DNA of 38,473 bases, taken from positions 1-38,473 of the forward strand of contig VGEH01000027.1 in NCBI GenBank assembly GCA_016869375.1, read 5' to 3'. A program made the translations under genes and the position numbers. This document shows positions 7,922 through 14,151 of the stretch, in pieces; within the stretch, counting starts at the first letter, position 1, and every line of letters begins with the position of its first letter. Source of the stretch: Alphaproteobacteria bacterium. GTDB taxonomy: Bacteria; Pseudomonadota; Alphaproteobacteria; SHVZ01. A model generated the notes under the pieces. The model searched no databases, was not told the origin of the DNA, and saw only the letters and a list, made by a program, of their open reading frames with translations.

Positions 7922-8353
7922 CTAAATCGGCGGGTCGACGTGCAGGCGGAGGCGATCTCCGGCGAGCATGCCGAAGCGGATCAGCATCGCCTTGCGACGG
8001 GGTGCCGATAGCGGCTCCAGCAGAGGCTCGCGCACGACATGTGCGCTCCAGCGATCGGCGATCATGAGGCCGGTGTCGTCGGGCAGCAGCTTGACCGGAA
8101 AGCCTTCGGCGACGGCGAAATAGAAGGCATCGCAGAACTCCAGATACTCTCGCCATTTGCGGTCCGAGCGGAAATCGGCGCGGCTCGACTTGATCTCGAC
8201 GATGGTGAGCCGTCCGGCGGCATCGAGCGCCAGCACGTCGGCACGCCGGCCATTGGCGAGCGTGACCTCGGTCAGCGCCGTCTCGCCCCTCTCGGCGAAG
8301 GCGCGGACGATGCCGAGCGCGAGCTGATGCGCGAGCCGCTCTTCTTCGTTCAT
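7922..8353 (-). CDS. mmcB: MmcB-family DNA repair protein (DUF1052, putative nuclease)
   Basis: The 143-residue protein shows a PD-(D/E)XK nuclease-like core: Glu29 in ALTEVTLANG, Asp39 in RRADVLALD and Glu53-x-Lys55 in IVEIKSSRADF. This matches the alphaproteobacterial MmcB family, whose Caulobacter member is SOS-regulated and needed for mitomycin C resistance. Nuclease activity is inferred from the fold. It starts only 10 bases after the stop of the pentapeptide-repeat gene on the same strand, so the two should be co-transcribed, and a LexA-type box lies upstream of that gene. Its stop faces the DctM stop with one base between. Confidence 0.82.
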   Translation of the reverse strand: MNEEERLAHQLALGIVRAFAERGETALTEVTLANGRRADVLALDAAGRLTIVEIKSSRADFRSDRKWREYLEFCDAFYFAVAEGFPVKLLPDDTGLMIADRWSAHVVREPLLEPLSAPRRKAMLIRFGMLAGDRLRLHVDPPI

Positions 8354-8363
8354 GACCGCACGA

Positions 8364-9713
8364 TCACGGACGCGTCAGGTTCTTCGCCCCGCGGAGATCG
8401 GCCTTCTCGATATTGGCGCCGCGCAGGTCGGCGCCTTGGAACTCGGCGTCCTGGAGATTGGCCTCGCGCAGATCGCAGTCGCGCAGCGAGGCGTCGGTGA
8501 AATCGGCACCCTGGAAATTCGCCTTGCGGAAGTTGCCGCCGGAGAGATCCGCGGTCGAGAGCCGGGACCGTTCGAAATTGGAGACCCAGACCTGGGTGGT
8601 CGATCCCAGTAGATTGACCGGGCCCGCCTTGACGCTGACCAGCTTGGCACCGACGAGATTGGCGCGCTTGAGATTGACGCCGCGCATGTCGGACAGGCTC
8701 AGATCGGCGCTGCGCAGATCGGCTTGGCCGAAATCGCTCATCAGCAGCTCGGTCCGTGACAGATTGGCTTCCTTGAGCAGCGCGTGCTCGAAATTGGCGG
8801 CGGAGAGATTGGCGCTGCTGAAATTCTGGCTGCCGAGGTCGAAGCGCGAGAGATCGAGACGTTTGCCCTTCTTGCCGGCGGTGCGTATCCAGTCGATGTG
8901 GCGCTGCAGGACCTCGCGCAGCTCTTCGCCGAGCGAGTCCAGCGAGCGCGGCAGAATTGCCTTCGACATGTCGGCGCCGCGCGCATCGGCCGAGTCGAGC
9001 ACGCAGCCGACGAGGTCGGCGCCCTCGAAATTGGTGCCGGAGAGGATCGCGCCCGAGAGGATGGCACCATGCAGGATGGTGCCCGTTAAATTGGCCTCGG
9101 ACAGATCCGAACCCTCGAGATTGGCGCCGGTCAGGTTGCAGTGGCTCAAATCGGCGCGCACCAGCTTGATGCCGCGCATGATAGCGTCGGTCAGGTCGGT
9201 CTGCACGATGAAGGCGTTCGACATGCGCGACTGGCTCATGTTCGCGCCGCGCAGGATCGCCGAGGAGGCATCGGCCACCGTCATGTCGAAGGACATGGTG
9301 GTGAGATTTCCTTTGGAATCGGCCTTGAGCAGGATGCCGTCGCGGAGGTCGGACTCCATCATCAGCGCGTTGGTCATGTTGGCGCCGCGCAGGCAGGCGC
9401 CGCGCAGATCGACGCGCGTCAAATCGGCACCCGTGAGGTCCGCCTTGCGGAGATCGGCCGAGAACAGGCTGGAGGCGACGAGCTTGGCGCCCTTGAGGTT
9501 GGCGTTGGCGAGGCGGGCACCGGAAAGCTCGGCGTTCGAGAGGTTGCGGCCGCTCAGATCGAGATAGGACAGGTCGCAGCTGCCGAGATTCGCGCGCTGG
9601 CCGCCCGCCCGGCCGGCGGCGAATTTGCCGTGGGACTCGAGGATCTTGTCGAGCTCGCCCTGATCCAGCCGCTTGAAGCGGCCGGCATCGGCGTTTGCGT
9701 CGGGCTCGGACAT
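8364..9713 (-). CDS. Long pentapeptide-repeat protein
   Basis: Nearly all of the 449 residues are A(D/N)LXX pentapeptides, which fold into a right-handed quadrilateral beta-helix. Block one covers about residues 38-256 and block two about 293-449. Between them is a non-repeat, probably helical linker (LDSLGEELREVLQRHIDWI) followed by a basic stretch, KKGKR. The N-terminus is short, charged and without a signal peptide, so the protein is probably cytoplasmic. Some family members (Qnr, MfpA) mimic DNA and bind gyrase, but most have no known role. Co-transcription with mmcB and the LexA-type box upstream suggest a DNA-damage role; this is inference. Confidence 0.9.
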   Translation of the reverse strand: MSEPDANADAGRFKRLDQGELDKILESHGKFAAGRAGGQRANLGSCDLSYLDLSGRNLSNAELSGARLANANLKGAKLVASSLFSADLRKADLTGADLTRVDLRGACLRGANMTNALMMESDLRDGILLKADSKGNLTTMSFDMTVADASSAILRGANMSQSRMSNAFIVQTDLTDAIMRGIKLVRADLSHCNLTGANLEGSDLSEANLTGTILHGAILSGAILSGTNFEGADLVGCVLDSADARGADMSKAILPRSLDSLGEELREVLQRHIDWIRTAGKKGKRLDLSRFDLGSQNFSSANLSAANFEHALLKEANLSRTELLMSDFGQADLRSADLSLSDMRGVNLKRANLVGAKLVSVKAGPVNLLGSTTQVWVSNFERSRLSTADLSGGNFRKANFQGADFTDASLRDCDLREANLQDAEFQGADLRGANIEKADLRGAKNLTRP

Positions 9714-9752
9714 CGGGTCTCGGTTCTCGTTTCGCCGGATTTATCTGGAAGT

Positions 9753-10541
9753 CTAGAGACTTTCCCCGCCGAACGCACCCGGAACGAACCGCGCGACGAC
9801 GCGCCGGCGCTCCGATGAATTAGAATCGATCTCAGGTGCTGGTGCGATGTCCCACCACCATTCCCGGTCGGCGCGGGGCTCGGCCAGGTCGGCGATCAGG
9901 CTGGCCCGCTCGATCTCCTGTCCGTTCCGATCCGTCACCACCCGCTCGACATCGGAGACCAGCAGGGTCGCCGCGCGGCTCCGGTCGAAATCGGCGAGAT
10001 GGCTCTTCACCAGATTCTGGGCGGCCGCTGCCAGCCGCGCATCGTCGATTCGCCCGTCCAGGCGGCGGACCGGGACCACGGGGATCTGCGACAGAAGGTT
10101 GAGCGACACCGCCAGGTCGACCTCCGGGTCGGCGAGCAGCGGGAATGGACGCGGTCGCACCAGCTCGCCCCTGGCCACAGCTTCCAGGGTTCCGGTCACA
10201 TCGTCGGTGACGTGCATCACCTGAGGCAGGTGGCGCGTCTTGAGGCGAGCGGTCCAGGGATGCACGAGGTCGACGAGCAGCACGCGCTCGAAGGCATCCG
10301 CGAGCTCCTCCAGCGGTACATCGAGCAGCGCCCCCGATCCCATCACCAGTGCCGTGCGGCGCCGCGGCGTGCGGGCGATCGCATCGAGAATGACCTGTCG
10401 CGTCGCAGCAAGATGCGGCGCCCAGGCGGCTCGGCAGCGCCGGTGACGGGCAGAGATCGCGATCGATTCGGTGAGCAGGCCGAGCCGCCGCACATAGAAC
10501 GGACAGGGCGTGGCGAGCCAGGCGAGCGCCTCGCCGATCAT
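9753..10541 (-). CDS. Uncharacterised methyltransferase-fold-like protein
   Basis: This 262-residue protein was not recognised as a named family. The middle resembles the nucleotide-binding half of a class I SAM methyltransferase: a motif-I-like strand and loop (ALVMGSGALLDVPLEEL, residues about 64-80) and a motif-II-like VLLVDLVHP strand. The glycine loop is not canonical, so catalysis is uncertain. No membrane segments or signal peptide are seen. The ATG at 10541 follows AAAAGG. The stop is 39 bases upstream of the pentapeptide gene and the LexA-type box lies within its 3' end, so the downstream genes may have an internal promoter. Confidence 0.65.
   Translation of the reverse strand: MIGEALAWLATPCPFYVRRLGLLTESIAISARHRRCRAAWAPHLAATRQVILDAIARTPRRRTALVMGSGALLDVPLEELADAFERVLLVDLVHPWTARLKTRHLPQVMHVTDDVTGTLEAVARGELVRPRPFPLLADPEVDLAVSLNLLSQIPVVPVRRLDGRIDDARLAAAAQNLVKSHLADFDRSRAATLLVSDVERVVTDRNGQEIERASLIADLAEPRADREWWWDIAPAPEIDSNSSERRRVVARFVPGAFGGESL
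9771..9785 (-). promoter_or_regulatory. LexA-type SOS box upstream of pentapeptide-mmcB operon
   Basis: On the minus strand GTTC-CGGGTGC-GTTC fits the alphaproteobacterial LexA consensus GTTC-N7-GTTC exactly, with a further GTTC directly before it. It lies 58-72 bases before the pentapeptide start codon, inside the end of the preceding gene, and a -10-like TCTAGACT follows downstream. By base composition such a match is expected about once per window by chance, so the support comes from its position before mmcB, a family with an SOS-regulated member. Confidence 0.5.
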
Positions 10542-10556
10542 GGCGAGCCTTTTAGC

Positions 10557-10570
10557 TGCATGCTAGCGTC
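10557..10570. promoter_or_regulatory. TGCATGCTAGCGTC element in the divergent promoter region
   Basis: This 14-mer also occurs exactly at 5189-5202, where GCTAGCGT is the presumed -10 box of the dioxygenase operon. Here it lies between the methyltransferase-like gene and rraA. Because GCTAGC is palindromic it could serve either strand. No convincing -35 was found for either direction. Confidence 0.35.
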
Positions 10571-10612
10571 CGCGCGACCTTCCCCACCGCCGCCCCGCCC
10601 GAGGACCCGTCC

Positions 10613-11314
10613 ATGACCCTGACCGCCGCCGATCTCAAGAAGCTTGCCGCCTACGATACCCCGACTATCTGCAACGCGCTGGAGATCGTCGCGCCGGAGC
10701 GGCGGGCCCATGGCTTCAACCGCAAGCCGCTGGTCTGCCCCTTTCCGAAGCTGAAGCCGATCGTCGGATATGCCCGGACCGGAACTATCCGCTCGCGCGA
10801 GCCGAGCTCGCTGCCCAAGGCCGAGCAGCGCGCGATGCGCGCCGCCTATTATCGATCGATCGCGGCCGAACCGCGGCCGTCGATCTCCGTTCTCCAGGAT
10901 CTCGACGGACCGGATGCCGGCTTCGGCGCCTTCTGGGGCGAGGTACAGTCGACCATCCATAAGGGTCTCGGTTGCCTCGGCGTCATCACCGATGGCTGCA
11001 TCCGTGACATCGAGATGTGGGCGCCCGGCTTCCAGGCGCTGGCCGGCTCGATCATGCCGAGCCACGCGCATGTCCACCTGGTCGGCATCGGCGAGACGGT
11101 GAGCATCGCCGGCATGATCGTGCGGCCGGACGACCTGCTGCACGCCGATCATCACGGCGCGGTGGTGATTCCGATCGAGTTCGCGAAGAAGGTGCCGGCG
11201 GCGTGCGAGCTGCTGACGCGCAAGGAGTCGGTGATCCTCAATGCCGCACGTGCGAAGGGCTTCAATGCCGACAAGCTGATGAAGGCGATCGCCGAGGCTG
11301 ACGAGATCCACTGA
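10613..11314 (+). CDS. RraA-family protein (HMG/CHA aldolase or oxaloacetate decarboxylase-like)
   Basis: The 233-residue protein has the RraA/HMG-aldolase fold signature. KGLGCLGVITDGCIRD (about residues 117-132) contains the substrate- and metal-binding Arg131-Asp132 pair, and it is preceded by a GE(V)-type loop at 109-111. Members are class II pyruvate aldolases or decarboxylases, while Escherichia coli RraA is an RNase E inhibitor. The long N-terminal extension and intact active site favour an enzyme. There is no partner gene on this strand. A weak hairpin and T-run follow the stop. Confidence 0.8.
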   Translation: MTLTAADLKKLAAYDTPTICNALEIVAPERRAHGFNRKPLVCPFPKLKPIVGYARTGTIRSREPSSLPKAEQRAMRAAYYRSIAAEPRPSISVLQDLDGPDAGFGAFWGEVQSTIHKGLGCLGVITDGCIRDIEMWAPGFQALAGSIMPSHAHVHLVGIGETVSIAGMIVRPDDLLHADHHGAVVIPIEFAKKVPAACELLTRKESVILNAARAKGFNADKLMKAIAEADEIH

Positions 11315-11323
11315 GGATGAGAC

Positions 11324-11349
11324 GCGCGTCAAACATCGCGCAATTTTTT
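11324..11349 (+). terminator. Probable weak Rho-independent terminator of the RraA-family gene
   Basis: GCGCG (11324-11328) pairs with CGCGC (11337-11341) and is followed by AATTTTTT. The stem is only 5 bp, but the T-run is good and it lies 10 bases after the stop. Confidence 0.5.
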
Positions 11350-11409
11350 CTCAAATCCGAACGCGTGTTGAGCGAGCGGATCAACGGAAACTCAACATTC
11401 CATCTTCAG

Positions 11410-11425
11410 TGTGATGGGGGTCACA
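11410..11425. promoter_or_regulatory. CRP-like palindrome TGTGA-N6-TCACA
   Basis: TGTGA-TGGGGG-TCACA is a perfect match to the classic CRP consensus. It lies about 15-25 bases upstream of the first structured element of the putative sRNA. Whether this organism has a regulator with that specificity is unknown, since alphaproteobacterial CRP/FNR relatives differ. Confidence 0.4.
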
Positions 11426-11434
11426 TCGCGGGGA

Positions 11435-11588
11435 GGCCTTTGATGCGAATCTACTCTCGCATCAAGGTCGGGGTCTGGGCGGTCGTTGCCTCCTAGGCAC
11501 ATCCCCACCCCCTCCTCCCTGAGAGGGCCGCCCGGCCCCGACCTTGAGCTCCCAACCCTCCTCCCCGCCTACCGGCGGGGAAATTTTT
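11435..11588 (+). ncRNA. Putative structured small RNA with CCUCCUCCC motifs and intrinsic terminator
   Basis: Nested and consecutive inverted repeats fill this gene-free stretch. An 11-pair stem, with one G-U, joins 11438-11448 and 11457-11467. A 10-pair stem AAGGTCGGGG/CCCCGACCTT (11464-11473, 11536-11545) continues inward as GGGCGG/CCGCCC. The stem CCCCGCC-TACC-GGCGGGG ends in AAATTTTT (11563-11588). Two anti-Shine-Dalgarno motifs (CTCCTCCC) lie in the large loop and just before the terminator. The first two stems share four bases, so they are alternatives or partly exclusive. The plan resembles rhizobial trans-acting sRNAs with CUCCUCCC loops (alpha-r14/NfeR1 type). The 5' end is not determined. 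Confidence 0.6.
11563..11588 (+). terminator. Intrinsic terminator of the first putative sRNA
   Basis: A perfect 7-bp GC stem (11563-11569 with 11574-11580), a four-base TACC loop, then AAATTTTT. Confidence 0.75.
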
Positions 11589-11597
11589 AAAGGGACA

Positions 11598-11725
11598 TGT
11601 GCGCCGGATCACAGGCGCAGGATTGGGAAAGAGGCAAGATGGCATGACATCGCAACATTCCCCGTTGCGATGTTCCTCCAGAAAAGACTTCGGCCCCGCC
11701 GCATCGACGGGGCCGATTTTTGTTT
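11598..11725 (+). ncRNA. Second putative small RNA, suhB/alpha-r8 (MmgR)-like
   Basis: Three successive hairpins are seen: TGCGCC/GGCGCA (11600-11605, 11614-11619), the perfect 10-bp ACATCGCAAC/GTTGCGATGT (11647-11656, 11664-11673), and a GC-rich terminator with a T-run (11691-11725). Between the last two lies an unpaired TTCCTCCAGAAAAGACTT segment containing an anti-Shine-Dalgarno core. The layout of a hairpin, UUCCUCC single strand and strong terminator recalls the rhizobial suhB/MmgR family. That assignment is from memory and not from a covariance search. There is no ORF with coding character here. Confidence 0.5.
11690..11725. terminator. Strong terminator, probably bidirectional (sRNA on plus, dctP on minus)
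   Basis: CGGCCCCG (11691-11698) pairs with CGGGGCCG (11708-11715), with a flanking T-A pair. On the plus strand it is followed by ATTTTTGTTT; on the minus strand it is followed by AAGTCTTTT and lies about 33 bases after the dctP stop. Confidence 0.8.
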
Positions 11726-11748
11726 GGGGAAAGTGACGCCGCTAAAGG

Positions 11749-12726
11749 CTACTTGATCGCCTGGAGCTTCTGGTAGGTGCCGGCGCCCCAGTCCTTCTCG
11801 CCCAGCTCATAGACCGAGGTCATCCGTGCGCGGAAGGATTCGCGGTCGGAATTCACCACCGTCATTCCCTTGGCCTTGAAGGCATCGACCAGACCCGCCT
11901 CGTCGGCGCGCGTCAAGCTGTCATTGACCTTGGCGCCCTCGACAAAGGCCGCCTTGAACGCCGTCTTGTCGGCCGGCGTCGCCGCCGCATAGACCTTGTT
12001 GTTCATCATGATCATGATCGGCACGATCACGTGCCCGGTCAGGTTCAGATACTTCTGCACCTCGAAGAACTTGTTGTTGTTGATCGTGGGCAGCGGGTTC
12101 TCCTGGCCCTCGGCGACGCCGGTCTGCAGCGAGAGATAGACTTCGCCGAGGCTCATCGGCGTCGGCGTCGCCTCCAGCGCGCGGATCATCGCGAGGAAGA
12201 GCGGCGCCTCCGGCACGCGGATCTTGAGGCCCTTCACGTCACCCGCGACGTTGAGCGCCTTGGTCTTGGTCGTGAAGTGCCGGACGCCGTAATAGAAGGT
12301 GCCGATATGCGCCATGTTGCGCTGCGTCTCCATGATGCGCAGCTGCTCCTTGGCGTAGTCGGATTCGAGCATCTTCAGGAGATGATCCCAGTCGCGCGCG
12401 ATGAACGGCGCCTCGAACACGCTCAAGGGGCGATGCAGCGCCGAGAGGCTGCCCGGACCTTCGGAGACGAAGTCGAGATTGCCGTCGACGACCTGAGACA
12501 CCATCTCGCGCGCCTGGCCGAGCTGGCTCGAGGGGAAGATGTTGATCTTGTAGCGGCCCTGGGTCTGCTTCTCGACCTCCTCCGCGGCCTTGGCGATGCC
12601 CTTGTGCACCGGCGAGTCGACAGAATGCAGATGACCGAAGCGCAGAACCTTCTGCTGAGCGAGCGCAGGCGCGGCGGCGAGCGCGGCGAGCGCGACGCCG
12701 ACGAGCCACGAATAGGCGAGCCTCAT
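11749..12726 (-). CDS. dctP: TRAP transporter substrate-binding protein (DctP family)
   Basis: The 325-residue periplasmic binding protein has a classic signal peptide (MRLAYSWLVGVALAALAAAP, cleaved after ALA at about residue 23). DctP features follow: the LRFGHLHSVDSPVHKG start of the mature protein, the INIFPSSQLG segment, and KGLKIRVPEAPLF, whose Arg normally binds the ligand carboxylate. The ATG at 12726 has a GGAGG ribosome-binding site (GGGAGGAAACATC). The larger ORF-track form runs back through the GPH gene in another frame and is not real. It has no permease genes beside it, while DctQ and DctM near 6.1-7.9 kb lack a binding protein; the two may form one system. Confidence 0.92.
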   Translation of the reverse strand: MRLAYSWLVGVALAALAAAPALAQQKVLRFGHLHSVDSPVHKGIAKAAEEVEKQTQGRYKINIFPSSQLGQAREMVSQVVDGNLDFVSEGPGSLSALHRPLSVFEAPFIARDWDHLLKMLESDYAKEQLRIMETQRNMAHIGTFYYGVRHFTTKTKALNVAGDVKGLKIRVPEAPLFLAMIRALEATPTPMSLGEVYLSLQTGVAEGQENPLPTINNNKFFEVQKYLNLTGHVIVPIMIMMNNKVYAAATPADKTAFKAAFVEGAKVNDSLTRADEAGLVDAFKAKGMTVVNSDRESFRARMTSVYELGEKDWGAGTYQKLQAIK

Positions 12727-12782
12727 GATGTTTCCTCCCGGTTGTATAGTTGCCAACTGGCTAACATGCGCGCCGCGGCGCT
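12727..12782 (-). promoter_or_regulatory. Leader of dctP with AGTTGGCAACT palindrome
   Basis: The 56-bp gap between the GPH symporter and dctP contains AGTTGGCAACT (an inverted repeat around a central G) and an AT-rich ACTATACAAC stretch before the ribosome-binding site. This could be an operator or promoter that separates dctP from the operon upstream. No firm -35 is seen. Confidence 0.35.
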
Positions 12783-14105
12783 TCAACCGGCCGGCCCCGC
12801 CTCGATCCGCCGGCGCAGGCCGGCCTGCATCTCCGCATCGATCTCGTAGCGGAAGATCAGGATGCCGGCGGCAAGCTTGAAGGCGACCGGCACCCAGGCA
12901 TAGAGAACCGCGAGCACGAATAGCCCGCCGTCGGCCCCCGCTCCGTCCGCTCCGCCGGGCACGAAGCCGAACATCTCGAGCAGCGGGAAAGCGATGCCGA
13001 CGGCGAGCGCAAGCGCGAGCTTGGTCGCCACTCCCCAGAGCGCGAAGAGGAGGCCGGCGCGCTCGGTCCCCATCTCGGCCGTGTCCCAGTCGACGACATC
13101 CGCCCACATGGAAGACGGCAGCGCGAGATCGGCGCCGAGGCAGAGCCCGGTGACAACGCACACCAGCGCGAACCAGACGACACCGCCTTCCGGGATGAAC
13201 GGCACGACGGCGAAGGCGAGGCAGGCAATGCCCATCGCCAGTACCCAGGCACGATGCTTGCCGAGACGCCGGCTGGCCATCACCCAGAGCGGCACCGAGG
13301 CGACGCCGAGCAGGAAATACTCCAGCAGCAGGATTCCGGCCCAGCCCGGCGTCTTCAGCCGGTATTGCACGAACATCAGGAACAGTGTCGCCGGCAGGGC
13401 GTTGGCGATGCCGTTGAAGAGATAGGCCAGGATCAGCTGCCGGAACGGCCGGTTGCGCGCGAGCACACGGTAGCCCTCCATCAGGCTCTGGCGCTGATAG
13501 GGGCCGGGCGCAGGCTCGGAGACAGTGGCTACGGCGATCGCCACCGCCGGCGGCAGCAGCGCCAGGATGGCGAGCGCGAGGCCGTTCATCGCATCGCCCT
13601 GGTCGCCGCCGATCAGCGCCGGCAGGGTAACCGCCGCCAGCGTGCCCAGCACCGAGGCGACCTCGCGCGATCCCGAGATGCGGCTGCGCTCGTGATAGTC
13701 GGTCGACAGCTCAGCACCCCAGGCGCCGTAGGGCAGCAGGAACATGGTCCAGCCGAGATAGAGCGCCATGCTCCAGACCAACAGGTATTGCCAGGTCACC
13801 GGCGCCACCGGCCGGAACAGCAGCTCGACCGCGAGGCAAATCACCGGCAGCGAGAGCACGAGCCACGGGCGCCGACGGCCGAAGCGCGTATGGATACGGT
13901 CGGACAGCTCGCCGATGCCGAGATCGACGACGATGTCCCAGAGCCTCGCCGCCAGCAGGACGGCGCCGACCACGCCGAGCCCCAGCCCGAGATCGACCGC
14001 GTAGAAAGCCGGCAGATAGATATAGAGCGGCAACCCGACCATCGCGATCGGGAGGCCGGGCAGCGCATAGGCGAGCAGCGTCGTGCGATCGACCCTATCG
14101 TTCAT
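12783..14105 (-). CDS. GPH-family (MelB-like) MFS cation symporter
   Basis: The 440-residue protein has about 12 hydrophobic helices and the glycoside-pentoside-hexuronide family marks. RLWDIVVDLGIGELSDRIHTRFGRRRPW carries the Asp residues of the cation site and the loop 2-3 signature, and PYGAWGAELSTDYHERSRI is the family helix 4-5 segment. It is the last gene of the photolyase, FAD oxidoreductase, DUF1365 and cyclopropane-synthase operon, 46 bases after the previous stop. A GPH carrier also accompanies these genes in the Rhodobacter sigma-E regulon. The substrate in this setting is unknown; lipid-related cargo is conceivable. Confidence 0.85.
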   Translation of the reverse strand: MNDRVDRTTLLAYALPGLPIAMVGLPLYIYLPAFYAVDLGLGLGVVGAVLLAARLWDIVVDLGIGELSDRIHTRFGRRRPWLVLSLPVICLAVELLFRPVAPVTWQYLLVWSMALYLGWTMFLLPYGAWGAELSTDYHERSRISGSREVASVLGTLAAVTLPALIGGDQGDAMNGLALAILALLPPAVAIAVATVSEPAPGPYQRQSLMEGYRVLARNRPFRQLILAYLFNGIANALPATLFLMFVQYRLKTPGWAGILLLEYFLLGVASVPLWVMASRRLGKHRAWVLAMGIACLAFAVVPFIPEGGVVWFALVCVVTGLCLGADLALPSSMWADVVDWDTAEMGTERAGLLFALWGVATKLALALAVGIAFPLLEMFGFVPGGADGAGADGGLFVLAVLYAWVPVAFKLAAGILIFRYEIDAEMQAGLRRRIEAGPAG

Positions 14106-14151
14106 GCCTCACGCTCGCGTGCCTGCATGAGGCTCTTATAGGTGTCCGGTG

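Noticed and set aside
8400-9600. Regular short repeats that might look like a CRISPR or satellite array
   Set aside because: The periodicity is the 15-base pentapeptide codon pattern; copies are degenerate and there are no constant repeats with unique spacers.
11749-13161. 470-residue form of the TRAP binding protein
   Set aside because: The extra N-terminus overlaps the GPH gene in another frame, and the ATG at 12726 has a signal peptide and GGAGG.
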